Assembly: GCA_030603185.1 (NCBI GenBank)
Contig: JAUVYG010000009.1
Span: 1 to 37,587, forward strand
DNA length: 37,587 bases
Reading direction: 5' to 3'
Source of the DNA: Actinomycetota bacterium
GTDB lineage: Bacteria; Actinomycetota; JAUVYG01
In this document: positions 18,050 through 26,938 of the stretch, piece after piece
Numbering within the stretch: position 1 is the stretch's first letter
How the letters are laid out: each line of letters begins with the position of its first letter
The notes under the pieces: generated by a model
Told to the model about the DNA's origin: nothing
What the model saw: only the letters and a program-made list of their open reading frames with translations
Database searches by the model: none
Program-made: the position numbers and the translations under genes

Positions 18050-18964
18050 TCATTTCAGTCGGAAATATTTGGCGCCCACTTCCCTTCTAACCCAACCCGA
18101 CAGTTCGAGCCTGCTCAAGGCTGACACGATGGCACTCGGCTCTTCATCCATGCGATCGAACAACTCATCCAGAGTCACCGTGGTCCACTCCATTGCTTGC
18201 ATCACGGTCGCTTCTAAGCCAGCCAGTGGCGGCGTCGGGGCCCCCGAGAAGAGGGTCATGTCGGTCTCTGGTCCTGCAACTCCCAACACCTCAAGAACAT
18301 CCTCGACTGACTGCACCGGGACAGCTCCATCCCGGAGCAATTCATGAGTCCCTCGTGAGAGTGGCGAATAGATGCTACCGGGCACCGCTAGTACCGGTCT
18401 CCCGATCTCGAGGGAGGCTGCAGCTGTGATCATCGCACCACTTTTCCTCTCGCCCTCGACCACGACGAGTGCATCGGACAGCGCACTAATGATCCGATTT
18501 CGTTTCGGAAAATGATAGGCAAGTGGTTTTGCCCCTAGTGGGTACTCGCTTATCAGTAGCCCAGCACTTAGAATCCGGTCTCGGAGCGGTCGATTGGCTT
18601 TGGGGTACAAATAATCGACACCACAACCCAGAACTGCGATGGTCGGCCCCGGGGCGTCGATAGCTCCCCAGTGCGCAGCCGCATCTATCCCCACTGCTAA
18701 CCCTGAGACCACCGTCACTCCGCTCCTCGCACAGCCGTATCCCAAATCGCCGGAAACCTGCTCGCCGTATGAGCTCCCCTTGCGCGAACCGACCACGCCA
18801 ACAGAGGTAGTCTTCATCAACGCCTCAGACAGCGATCTACGTTCCCGAGAAGGTACTTCGCGAAGACCGCTCAGCCAAAGCCTTTCGGGCGCTAGCGGCC
18901 CCAGGTCTCTGAGGCACGGTGGATACTCTTGATCATGGACTGTGATCTCCCATATATCACTCAT
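18050..18964 (-). CDS. dprA: DNA processing protein DprA
   Basis: Binds incoming single-stranded DNA and loads RecA in natural transformation. The Rossmann-like core shows VGSRKGSSYGEQ, TVVSGLAVGIDAAAHWGA, TIAVLGCGVDYLYPKAN, ISEYPLG and HFPKRNRIISALSDALVVVE with the usual GAMITAAAS motif. A C-terminal winged-helix part (about 235-304) includes VTLDELFDRMDEEPSAIVSALSRLELSG. 304 residues is a usual length. The ATG at 18964 overlaps the comM stop as ATGA. Confidence 0.95.
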   Translation of the reverse strand: MSDIWEITVHDQEYPPCLRDLGPLAPERLWLSGLREVPSRERRSLSEALMKTTSVGVVGSRKGSSYGEQVSGDLGYGCARSGVTVVSGLAVGIDAAAHWGAIDAPGPTIAVLGCGVDYLYPKANRPLRDRILSAGLLISEYPLGAKPLAYHFPKRNRIISALSDALVVVEGERKSGAMITAAASLEIGRPVLAVPGSIYSPLSRGTHELLRDGAVPVQSVEDVLEVLGVAGPETDMTLFSGAPTPPLAGLEATVMQAMEWTTVTLDELFDRMDEEPSAIVSALSRLELSGWVRREVGAKYFRLK

Positions 18965-20487
18965 GAGTTTCTCCGTGCCCTGATACTGGTTCTATCTACA
19001 GGTCGGTACTGAAGAGCCTCAGCAACATGCTCTTCAGTGACAACTCCACCTTGACCACCCATTTGAGATATTGTGCCGGCGATCTGCCCAACCTTATTGA
19101 GCGCCCGAGCACTCAACCCAAGTCGCTCGATCGCGTCGATCATCATACGTCTAGCGGGCGCCGTCGGCTGGCTGAATTTGGGATCCGGGGCTCGAGTTGC
19201 TATGTCCTGCAGTGATGCGGCAACCCGAGCTCTGACTGCTATAGTCGGCTCGTCGCCAGCGACACTGGACAGCTCGCTCCCACTTAGACGCGGAACCTCT
19301 ACATGCATATCTATCCGATCCATCATCGGACCGGAGAGTTTCGCAAAGTACTCATCTGCTCTTCCAGGAGGACATGAGCACTGCTTGAAGCGATCCCCCA
19401 GAAATCCACACTTACAGGGATTGGTGGCGCCTACGAGCATGAAGTCTGCAGGAAATCTGAACCTTCTCATTCCCCGAGTGATCGAGACCACCTTCTCTTC
19501 GAGGGGCTGCCGCAAACCATCCAGCACTGCAGATGAGAACTCACGCATTTCATCCAGAAATAGGACCCCGTTGTGGCTCAAGCTGATTTCTCCTGGGCGA
19601 GGTTTGTGCGCCCCACCGCCTATTAGCCCCGGAAGGGTGGTCGTGTGATGAGGGGCCCGAAACGGCCGATTAGCAATCAATCCTCTCTCCGGCTCCAGAA
19701 GGCCGGCGACGCTATATACTCTGGTCACTTCGAGCGCCTGCTCCTCGGTGAGAGGCGGCAGGATCCCTGGTAGTGATTGGGCCAACATGCTCTTGCCAGA
19801 ACCAGGGGGTCCGACCATCAAGAGGCTATGCCTACCAGTCGCCGCGATTTCTATCGCCCGCTTCCCATGGGCCTGTCCCCGAATATCTGCCAGATCCACC
19901 AGGGTCTCAGTGGGCGGTTGCACAATCATTTCTCGGACCGCCTCAGAGTATGCCAACAAGGAGCATGACTCTTCCTTGCCGCCGGTTAGCCATTGGATGA
20001 GTTCTCTGAGATTCGCTGCCCCGAGAACTTGCACCCCAGGGACAAGTCTGGCCTCAGCAATCTGCTCGCGTGCGACCACGATTCCCTTTAGCCCAAGCGA
20101 ACGTGCTGCCTCAGCTAGGACGATCCCACCTGGGACCGGCCGAACCGTTCCATCCAACCCCAGCTCACCGGCAAACAGGTAACCGTCGGCTGCGCCTGTG
20201 GGAATCAATGATGCTGCCGATAGGACCGCAACCGCGATAGGAAGATCGTAGAGCGGCCCAGCTTTGCGAACATCTGCCGGCGCTAGATTGACCAATATCC
20301 GGCGCATCGGAAAGACAACACCCGAATTGTTGATGGCAGCCCTTACACGCTCCTTTGACTCTGTGACAGCCGCATCAGGTAGTCCGACAATGTTGAACAC
20401 CGGTAAACCATTACTGATATACGCCTCTACTTGCACGCCTACCGCTTCGACACCCATTGGACTGGCACATACGACTCGTGATATCAC
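18961..20487 (-). CDS. comM: ComM/YifB Mg-chelatase-like AAA ATPase
   Basis: Hexameric helicase-like ATPase that promotes branch migration during transformation. The Lon-S5-like N-terminal domain contains EAYISNGLPVFNIVGLPDAAVTESKERVR, followed by the AAA core with Walker A GPPGSGKS (226-233) and Walker B VLFLDEM, then CKCGFLGDRFKQCSCPPG with conserved cysteines. The GTG at 20487 is chosen because AAAGGGGGA lies about 5 nt upstream; an upstream in-frame TTG at 20511 would add eight residues but has no such site. It is the first gene of a comM-dprA-xerC-sigma run. Confidence 0.94.
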   Translation of the reverse strand: MISRVVCASPMGVEAVGVQVEAYISNGLPVFNIVGLPDAAVTESKERVRAAINNSGVVFPMRRILVNLAPADVRKAGPLYDLPIAVAVLSAASLIPTGAADGYLFAGELGLDGTVRPVPGGIVLAEAARSLGLKGIVVAREQIAEARLVPGVQVLGAANLRELIQWLTGGKEESCSLLAYSEAVREMIVQPPTETLVDLADIRGQAHGKRAIEIAATGRHSLLMVGPPGSGKSMLAQSLPGILPPLTEEQALEVTRVYSVAGLLEPERGLIANRPFRAPHHTTTLPGLIGGGAHKPRPGEISLSHNGVLFLDEMREFSSAVLDGLRQPLEEKVVSITRGMRRFRFPADFMLVGATNPCKCGFLGDRFKQCSCPPGRADEYFAKLSGPMMDRIDMHVEVPRLSGSELSSVAGDEPTIAVRARVAASLQDIATRAPDPKFSQPTAPARRMMIDAIERLGLSARALNKVGQIAGTISQMGGQGGVVTEEHVAEALQYRPVDRTSIRARRNS

Positions 20488-20572
20488 GCTTTCCCCCTTT
20501 AGATCGGTCAAACCGGAACGAATACTAGGTCACCCCATGCCCTCTATCCAGGGTCAGCAGCATCTTAGAGTT

Positions 20573-20586
20573 GTTTGGGGGCAAAC
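20573..20586. other. Intergenic region between comM and the divergent membrane protein, with a small inverted repeat
   Basis: The gap 20488-20665 separates divergent genes. It holds a perfect GTTTG-GGGG-CAAAC inverted repeat at 20573-20586 and, on the plus strand, a TAGGAT element at 20631 with only a poor upstream partner. No confident promoter can be named for either direction. Confidence 0.3.
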
Positions 20587-20665
20587 AGTATCGCCAGAAA
20601 GAGCGACTCACAACATATGCCCGAGCATGATAGGATGTGTCTCGTATGTTTTTGAAAGGTGCTTT

Positions 20666-21280
20666 GTGGTAGACGAGACTAATTCATATCAAGCCCAGGC
20701 TGATGAGGGCATTGAAGAAGAAGAAGAAGAAAGTAGAAGTCGCGTAAAACGCGTGGGCATTGCATTGCTCATTCTGTTCCTGCTTCTCCTGCTCCTCCTA
20801 TATCTATCTGGTCTGAGACAATCTGATGCGCCCGCTCCAGCGATTGTAGCCCCCATTTCCTTTGAGGGATCCTGGACGGAAGTAGCAGAGTTCACTGGCC
20901 GTACTGTGGAAGATGACGTAACGGCTTCAGTCCCGACCAAAGTCGAGCAGACTGATACATTCATTACCCCGGGCGAGCAATGGCGGATCACCTGGGAATC
21001 CAACCCGGCTGAGGGTGGTCTTTTGAGCAATGACACTCAGTTCGTGTTCTTCCTCAGACCTAAGATCGAGATCGATGGACAAGGTGACAACCTGCTGATC
21101 GTTGGGATCGCGACTGAACCCAGGAATGCTGTTTGGAATATGAGAACCCCACCCGGCGAATACTTCTTCAACGTTGAGACGCGCAATTCTGAGTGGACGA
21201 TTAAAATCGAGAGTCTGGATGCAGTAGATCCCCCCGGGAACCCAGATGTGAGCGCTGAAGCAGACTCAGCGACCGACTAG
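20666..21280 (+). CDS. Single-pass membrane protein of unknown function
   Basis: I do not recognise this 204-residue protein. It has an acidic cytoplasmic N terminus with a run of Glu residues near 16-23, a basic RSRVKRV stop, one long Leu-rich membrane helix (about 30-50) and an outer domain of about 140 residues rich in beta-type sequence, with paired features such as FITPGEQWRITWE and PPGEYFFNVETRNSEWTIKIE. That pattern resembles small secreted beta-sandwich domains found in many bacterial surface proteins. GTG start at 20666 with AAAGG 6 nt upstream. It is the only plus-strand gene in the right three quarters of the window, and its end overlaps the convergent glycosyltransferase by 15 bases. 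Confidence 0.75.
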   Translation: MVDETNSYQAQADEGIEEEEEESRSRVKRVGIALLILFLLLLLLLYLSGLRQSDAPAPAIVAPISFEGSWTEVAEFTGRTVEDDVTASVPTKVEQTDTFITPGEQWRITWESNPAEGGLLSNDTQFVFFLRPKIEIDGQGDNLLIVGIATEPRNAVWNMRTPPGEYFFNVETRNSEWTIKIESLDAVDPPGNPDVSAEADSATD

Positions 21281-22000
21281 CCTGCGCCCCAGTACGATCA
21301 GAACAAACTTAGGAAGAGCAAGGGCCCTACCCCATCTAGATGGCGAAAGAGCCACTCGGTAAAGCCACTCAATGCCCAGTTTTTGCGTCCACTCAGGTGC
21401 TCGCTTCGCTCGCCCAGATAGAACATCCAAGCTTCCCCCGACTCCTATGGCCACCTTAGCCTTGAGGACATTCGCATGTTTCTCGATCCAAGCCTCTTGC
21501 CTTCCAACCCCCAAAGCTACCAGTAAATAATCGGGTTGAGCCTCATTAATGGCATCAATGATCCGGCCATACTCAGAGACGTCATGGTACCCATGCTCGA
21601 CGCCCACTATTTGAAGACCCTGGTGCTTCCGGGAAAGAGCGTCGGCGGCCTCTTGGGCAATCCCAGGCTCTGCTCCGAACAGGAAATACTTTGCCCCTCG
21701 TTCGCTACTCTTAGCGGCCGTAGCTTGAGTTAGATCGATTCCCGGTACTCGATATGGAAGCTTTGCAGCCCATTGGACCCCGACCGAGTCAGCGACGATA
21801 AGGTCTGCAGTCTCAATAGTATTCCGCAGCGCCGTGTCTGTACGGGCTTGAACGGACATCTCTACATTCAGAGTAACAACCCTCTTGCACAGGCCTTGCT
21901 CCGAGCAAAATCCTTCAAGCACTGAAACCGCCTCATCGAGAGTCAGCACGTGAACTGGAAGGTCTAGAACCTTTTGTGACCTCAGAGCTACCGCGGTCAA
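21266..22000 (-). CDS. WecG/TagA/CpsF family glycosyltransferase
   Basis: Family GT26 enzyme that adds a sugar, typically N-acetylmannosamine or its uronic acid, to a polyprenyl-linked acceptor for teichoic-acid linkage units or surface glycans. Motifs include VVTLNVEMSVQARTD, ETADLIVADSVGVQWAAKL, where the Asp-Gly of the family is Asp-Ser, KYFLFGAEPGIAQEAA, YLLVALGVGRQEAWI and GVGGSLDVLSGRAKRAPEW with GIEWLYRV near the C terminus. 244 residues is typical. TTG start at 22000 overlaps the preceding stop (TTGA). Sitting behind the phosphatidyltransferase and dehydrogenase genes, it suggests a surface polymer or glycolipid. Confidence 0.9.
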   Translation of the reverse strand: MTAVALRSQKVLDLPVHVLTLDEAVSVLEGFCSEQGLCKRVVTLNVEMSVQARTDTALRNTIETADLIVADSVGVQWAAKLPYRVPGIDLTQATAAKSSERGAKYFLFGAEPGIAQEAADALSRKHQGLQIVGVEHGYHDVSEYGRIIDAINEAQPDYLLVALGVGRQEAWIEKHANVLKAKVAIGVGGSLDVLSGRAKRAPEWTQKLGIEWLYRVALSPSRWGRALALPKFVLIVLGRRLVGR

Positions 22001-22764
22001 GCCGCCTCGTCCTTGGGGAGGCTTGAGTAGTAGGCCTTGAGGCGTCGGTACGGTCTGTACAGCAAATGAGCCCCACCGAGCAAAACAACGAAGATGATCA
22101 GGTATTTAATCCAGACTGGGTCACCCGTTACCCCGGCGATTATTCCGAACAGGGTAAAGAAGAACAGTTGCTCGCCCATGCGAAATCCGGCAAGTGGCAT
22201 TATCCTGTCGATTGCTCCCTCGAAGGCCTCGAACTCCTCGTCCGATCCAGAATCTGCCTCATCTTCATCCCTGACCGGATCAGGTATTTGGCAGTTCATC
22301 TGGCTGTAGTACTCAAGCATGAATAGCAGGAAGAAGGCGGCAAATCCGAGGGGCCAGATAGTCACATCGTCGGTAACAAGGTAGTAGCCCCAGATCAATG
22401 CCAGGACTAAGAAGAACTCTCTGATCCTGTCCGCAACTTGATCGAGCCACCCGCCAATGGCAGAACCGACCCCCTTGAATCTGGCAAGCTGCCCATCCGC
22501 GCAGTCCAGGATAAAGGCTATTTGCAGGAGGATCGACCCGACGATCAATGGAATCGGCTCCATGGTGAACATTAGATAGGAGGCCACAAGGGCCACAAAT
22601 AATGCAAAAAGGGTCACCTGGTTCGGTGTGACGGCGGTATCGCCCACAAGAGAAACGAACTTGTTGGCCAGTTTTGCGGAAAAGGTACGTGCGAACCAGC
22701 CATCTTTGGTCTTAATGGCGGCGCGAAGCCTTTCGGAGCGTTCAGTCACTCGCTGTCGCTCCAT
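21997..22764 (-). CDS. CDP-alcohol phosphatidyltransferase
   Basis: Membrane enzyme that joins a CDP-activated group to an alcohol with release of CMP. The full family motif is present: D87, D90-G91, A94-R95, G104, D108 and D112 in the DCADGQLARFKG to WLDQVADR region. About five or six hydrophobic helices surround it, and an acidic Glu/Asp-rich cytoplasmic loop lies at about 165-185. 255 residues. ATG at 22764, overlapping the dehydrogenase end by 19 nt, so the two are surely co-expressed. The alcohol cannot be read from sequence; the neighbours suggest glycerol 1-phosphate or a related polyol. Confidence 0.92.
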   Translation of the reverse strand: MERQRVTERSERLRAAIKTKDGWFARTFSAKLANKFVSLVGDTAVTPNQVTLFALFVALVASYLMFTMEPIPLIVGSILLQIAFILDCADGQLARFKGVGSAIGGWLDQVADRIREFFLVLALIWGYYLVTDDVTIWPLGFAAFFLLFMLEYYSQMNCQIPDPVRDEDEADSGSDEEFEAFEGAIDRIMPLAGFRMGEQLFFFTLFGIIAGVTGDPVWIKYLIIFVVLLGGAHLLYRPYRRLKAYYSSLPKDEAA

Positions 22765-23855
22765 AACTCTTCGACCAGGGCTGCAACCTCTTTCTCAGAC
22801 ATGGATTCCTTCTCGAGTATAGTGTAACGCCCGGGTCTGGTCTGCGGTGCTTTATAAATGGCTTGAGCTAGATCGCTATTGGACATGCCTACTCCAGCCG
22901 GTGTCATCGGCAGGCCCACTCTCTCAAAGAAATGGCGCAGAGCCTTCCAGTCCTTATTATGCAGTCGAGCTGTCAGTACTGTACCCATTGCTACCTGAGC
23001 TCCATGACTCGCTGGAGAACCAAAAAAGGCGTCCATGGAGTGGCTTACCTTGTGCTCTCCCCCACTGCAGGGCCTACTGGTACCACTGAGCTCCATGGCG
23101 ACCCCCGACAGCACCAAGCCGTTTACCAGCGTAGAAATGAACTTCTCGTGGTGGATATCAAATGTGGCATTGTGGGGATCCTGTCCATCGATGTCGAGCA
23201 CGGGAAGTCCCGAGGCCGCTCCATACAGGGAGCCAGCAGCCATCTCGGAGACCATTACGGCAAAGTCATCCACAAACTCACCCATGTCTCGATGAGCTAG
23301 CCTCCAGTCCTCGACCGCCATGAGATTAGAGAGCAGATCGCCAACACCTGCGCGGATGGTGTCGGCCGGGCTCTGCTGTATCACCTCTAGATCGATCACG
23401 ATCGCAGCAGGCATTCGAGCCCCCAGGCTTTCGGTGAAACCGTACTCATTCCGCAGCACGCTGACTGGCGAACATATACCGTCGTTCGAGATCTGAGTAG
23501 GAATACTGACAAAGGGCAGCTGTTTTTGGGCGGCGGCATACTTCCCTGCATCAAGCACCTTACCGCCGCCTATGCCGATGATGACATCGCATAACGGATC
23601 CGATCCGATCGCTTGCTGAATCCGTTCGGCCTCTTGGACTGTGTTGTCCGAGCAGACCAGGTTGCCGCATCCCTTGCCATTATTTTGACGCCCGATAATA
23701 CTCGAGCCCAGAATCCCGGCGCTGGTCTTTCCGGTCACGACATAAGGATGGGAATATCCAAGTCCCTCAAGCACCTCGTCCAGCTCAGCTTCTGCTGAAT
23801 CGACGCCTCTGGTGACTCTTAGATAATGAGGTACATTGATGCTTCTTAAGTACAA
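22746..23855 (-). CDS. Glycerol-1-phosphate dehydrogenase-like (EgsA/AraM family)
   Basis: Metal-dependent NAD(P) enzyme expected to reduce dihydroxyacetone phosphate to sn-glycerol 1-phosphate, the archaeal enantiomer. The nucleotide site is GIGGGKVLDAGKYAA, followed by FVSIPTQISNDG. Metal ligands would be the Asp of GVGDLLSN, the His of SRPCSGGEHKVSHSMD and the His of ASHGAQVAMG, matching the family pattern. 369 residues. The start ATG is at 23855, 29 nt after the SpoIID-domain gene. AraM-type enzymes occur in some bacteria; a different polyol phosphate remains possible. Context with a CDP-alcohol enzyme and a nucleotidyltransferase suggests use in a lipid or polymer head group. Confidence 0.85.
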   Translation of the reverse strand: MYLRSINVPHYLRVTRGVDSAEAELDEVLEGLGYSHPYVVTGKTSAGILGSSIIGRQNNGKGCGNLVCSDNTVQEAERIQQAIGSDPLCDVIIGIGGGKVLDAGKYAAAQKQLPFVSIPTQISNDGICSPVSVLRNEYGFTESLGARMPAAIVIDLEVIQQSPADTIRAGVGDLLSNLMAVEDWRLAHRDMGEFVDDFAVMVSEMAAGSLYGAASGLPVLDIDGQDPHNATFDIHHEKFISTLVNGLVLSGVAMELSGTSRPCSGGEHKVSHSMDAFFGSPASHGAQVAMGTVLTARLHNKDWKALRHFFERVGLPMTPAGVGMSNSDLAQAIYKAPQTRPGRYTILEKESMSEKEVAALVEELWSDSE

Positions 23856-23884
23856 ATACTGCCGTTCAAAGGGGACACTTGGCG

Positions 23885-26854
23885 TTATTCTACCGTTAAA
23901 TAGCGGCTAGCCGAACAGTTGGGGCTGTGGTCCCAGTGCCATGATGTACAGACTTTGAGCCTGTACTCCCCCTTCGAGCTCGGCTTCCAGTAAAGATTGT
24001 AGACACTGGAGGCGTCAGTATTGGAGCTTGCCACCACCGCCCATCCGGTACTCGTCTTCCTCATCATCTCTACTTTGAGTCCGGAATGAAGGGGAAATAT
24101 TGTTCCCCACATCTGAGCCTGTTGGCCAAGCCCTATGGTCTTTCTTGCCAGTACGGCAGGGACATTGAAGTGCACGAGGGCGTAGTTGTTCGCCTGACCG
24201 GAACCGTAAATCCCATGCGGGCCGACTTTGGCTCGATAGAGTGTGTGATTCTTCGGAGTATCCCTTACTTGAGCCTTGCCGTTGGCGTCCGTGTTCACGG
24301 TCTTTATGGCCTTCCACTTCTCGGCTCCATAGGGTTTTTTCTCAAACTGAATGGCTCGTCCGCTCTTTGGCGTGACTCCGTCCAAGAGGGTCACCTTCAA
24401 TAGGGTAGAGTCATGACCGCTCCAGCCATAGACCAGCCTTTGCGGGATCACATCTAAGGTGATCTTTGGGTCACAATTCTGACGGACAAACTTTATTGCA
24501 TCGTATGCAAGGTTGGTGGTCCTGACTGTCTCTCCGGTGTTGGAAGGCAAGTACACCTTGGCGCCGGGACTCTTGTTGAAACGATATGTACCCAGATTCG
24601 CCCATTCCCCGCGGTTGGTGGACTGATTCAGATGAACCACACTGCTGCCGCCAGCACGGTAAATCGTGTATGTTGCGTTCTTTGATGTAGACCACCAGTA
24701 CGGGATGAAGGCGATAACCTTCCATTTGCCGGAGCATGAAAGTTCAGTCTTCCAGGTCGCTGATCTGGTTGGTGTGTCCTGAGTGTTCCAGCTTCTCCAA
24801 TAACTGGACTCATAGCCGCCACTCCCTCTCGAAGCCCAATTCGGCGAGGACGTATTGGCTCTGACAAAGCCTGAATCCTTGTCGTCAACGATCACTTCTT
24901 TGGCAAGCGGGCCAACCTGATCCCCTCCTCCGCCGGATCCCACTGTAACCACCCTAGTCCCGCTGCAGCCTGGACTATGATCCCAGTGCCATGTAGTGCA
25001 AACCCGAAGAGAGTAGCTACCAGCAGAGGGAGGTTTCCAGGAGAATGAGTACTGACTTGATCCGGTCGTCTTTTTGGTGACCAATCGAGTCCATGAAGCC
25101 CCTGTCTTCTTCTCGAGATATACCTCGAGCGATGGGTGGCTCGGATTGACCGAGCCCGACAGTGCTACGGAATCTCCCGGGGAAATCTGAGAGGACGATA
25201 TCTTAATCGGAACCGACATGTGATTCAGGGTATATCCGGTTCCTTCCCCGCCCCAATATGCACCATCACCACCGGCGACTGCCTTGTACAATGTGTGACG
25301 ATCAGGTTTATCGGTGATTGTGGCCTTGCCCCACGAGCTGGTCTTGTAAGCGCCGATCTTTGTCCATGCCGTGTCCCCATAAGGCTTCTTGAAAATATTC
25401 ACCCATCGGTCAGATAGTGGGAGTGACCCCGACATCAGGAAGGCTGAGACCTTTGATGAGTCGTGCCCCGAGTAACCGTAGGTCACTCTTTGCGGGGACA
25501 TCCCCATCGTGACTTTGGTCTCGCAACTCACGCGGTCGAAGCGGATCGCATCAAACGCTATCTGGGTGGTCTTCACCGTCTCTCCGGTGTTCGAGGGCAG
25601 GTCGACTCGCGCTCCGGGCGAATCACTGAATCTGTAGGTGCCGAGCACCTTCCACTTGCCCCGATTCTCGGCTTGATCCACCACAACCGAACTTTGACCC
25701 CCTGCGTGCGTAATCGTGTACCTAGCGGCGTGCGTGGTTGAGTACCAATATGGAATAAAGGCAGACACCTTCCACCTACCCAAGCAGCTCAGAGGTGTCC
25801 GCCACGTACCGACTCTAGTTGGATCATTCTGAGTGTTCCAGCTGGCCCAGTAAGTAGAGTTGTAGCCTCCTGAAGGTCTGCTAATCCAGTTTGCGGACGA
25901 GGTATTCGTTCGATCGAACCCAGAATCCTTGTTGTCCACATTCGCCCTAGAGGAGCCGTTCACCTCGACACCCCAGTAATAGTGCCTAAGAATCCAATCC
26001 CAGCTTTTTCCGTCTTTGGCCCAGCATTGAGAGCCCCATTGCGACAGCTTCCAACCATCCGGTTCGGTACCGCATGAGCCTGCTCGATATGATGCCTGGA
26101 ATATCTTTCCATTCTTGGTCATTCGGAACTGACTAACTGCATCCACCGCGGCCACGACAGACGCCGCTGGCTCACGATCTGGAATATACATCTGACTGTT
26201 GACCGAATCATCGAGATCAGCGACCACAGGATTGCCGTTCATATCAACGGTTGGGTCGCCGCAAACATCATTGGTGGTACGAGTTGCTTTGTACTTGCCC
26301 CCCTGATTCACCCAGTACCAGATATATGTCTTTGCAGCCATGGCCCCTGCCTTGAGGGCTTCCGGGTGCCAGCTCGTCAGCCATTCGTGACCAACGACAC
26401 GTTTGGTGTAATCACTAAGAGGAATCTCGTCAACGCTGACGACACGACCGCAGGCATCAGGATAGTAGCTTGGATAGCTGGCCTTGCAGGTGTTGTATGT
26501 GCTTCCACCGATCGTATATGTGTCTCCTCCGGTGTCGGCACATTTTTCACGACGCGCAATGCGAACGGTGGGCGGGGGTTGTACGTCTGAGTAGTAGGTA
26601 CCAGCGCTCTTCCCGATCCCCGGCAGGTTGCCCAATGCCTGAAAACTTGGTGATTCCGCAGTGCCGGCCATCCATTCGTTGCCTGGCGCGTCACGATCCA
26701 GTCCCATAGCACCGAGCAGTGGTCCATCTTGAACCTCAGCTCCGTCGGCAGCAGTGGCGGAATAGCACAACAAAATCGCGGCGAGCGCATATAAGGTCAG
26801 GAACAGCGGAATTCGCCTGAGGCATATTAGTCGAGTCTCTCTAATGAATAACAT
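23885..26854 (-). CDS. Secreted SpoIID/LytB-domain protein with duplicated golvesin-like modules
   Basis: Large exported protein (989 residues from the ATG at 26854). A signal peptide with a hydrophobic stretch PLFLTLYALAAILLCYSATA ends near residue 35. The SpoIID domain (about 140-295) has YTKRVVGHEWLTSW, EALKAGAMAAKTYIWY and KLSQWGSQCWAKDGKSWDWILRHYY, as in SpoIID, which acts on peptidoglycan glycan strands in sporulation. After it come two copies of a 330-residue unit (307-638 and 657-989), each made of a golvesin-like carbohydrate-binding-type domain (DKDSGF to AFDAIRF) and two Ig-like beta domains ending in TWHWDHSP or SWHWDHSP. The upstream GTG at 26878 is an alternative start; neither start has a clear ribosome binding site. 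Confidence 0.85.
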   Translation of the reverse strand: MLFIRETRLICLRRIPLFLTLYALAAILLCYSATAADGAEVQDGPLLGAMGLDRDAPGNEWMAGTAESPSFQALGNLPGIGKSAGTYYSDVQPPPTVRIARREKCADTGGDTYTIGGSTYNTCKASYPSYYPDACGRVVSVDEIPLSDYTKRVVGHEWLTSWHPEALKAGAMAAKTYIWYWVNQGGKYKATRTTNDVCGDPTVDMNGNPVVADLDDSVNSQMYIPDREPAASVVAAVDAVSQFRMTKNGKIFQASYRAGSCGTEPDGWKLSQWGSQCWAKDGKSWDWILRHYYWGVEVNGSSRANVDNKDSGFDRTNTSSANWISRPSGGYNSTYWASWNTQNDPTRVGTWRTPLSCLGRWKVSAFIPYWYSTTHAARYTITHAGGQSSVVVDQAENRGKWKVLGTYRFSDSPGARVDLPSNTGETVKTTQIAFDAIRFDRVSCETKVTMGMSPQRVTYGYSGHDSSKVSAFLMSGSLPLSDRWVNIFKKPYGDTAWTKIGAYKTSSWGKATITDKPDRHTLYKAVAGGDGAYWGGEGTGYTLNHMSVPIKISSSQISPGDSVALSGSVNPSHPSLEVYLEKKTGASWTRLVTKKTTGSSQYSFSWKPPSAGSYSLRVCTTWHWDHSPGCSGTRVVTVGSGGGGDQVGPLAKEVIVDDKDSGFVRANTSSPNWASRGSGGYESSYWRSWNTQDTPTRSATWKTELSCSGKWKVIAFIPYWWSTSKNATYTIYRAGGSSVVHLNQSTNRGEWANLGTYRFNKSPGAKVYLPSNTGETVRTTNLAYDAIKFVRQNCDPKITLDVIPQRLVYGWSGHDSTLLKVTLLDGVTPKSGRAIQFEKKPYGAEKWKAIKTVNTDANGKAQVRDTPKNHTLYRAKVGPHGIYGSGQANNYALVHFNVPAVLARKTIGLGQQAQMWGTIFPLHSGLKVEMMRKTSTGWAVVASSNTDASSVYNLYWKPSSKGEYRLKVCTSWHWDHSPNCSASRYLTVE
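23888..25936. repeat. Tandem protein-coding duplication inside the SpoIID gene
   Basis: Two units of about 1000 bases each, 24941-25936 and 23888-24886, encode matching segments offset by 350 residues. Shared landmarks include DxKDSGF, SxYWxSWNTQ, PSNTGETV, PQRxxYGxSGHDS and CTxWHWDHSP. They are diverged at DNA level but clearly homologous, an old internal duplication. Confidence 0.9.
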
Positions 26855-26938
26855 GGCTCCAGATCTGTTCGGGCACACTACTGATATTAATCGTCACAGA
26901 GCATAGCGTCCTTGAGCAGGCGGGCGATGTAATAGCTA

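Noticed and set aside
20264-20665. Upstream extension of the plus-strand membrane protein ORF
   Set aside because: It runs antisense through the comM start region; the GTG at 20666 has a good ribosome binding site and gives a sensible membrane topology.
23885-26854. Endospore-forming locus suggested by the SpoIID domain
   Set aside because: No other sporulation genes are present and the domain is known in non-sporulating bacteria as a secreted wall-type domain.
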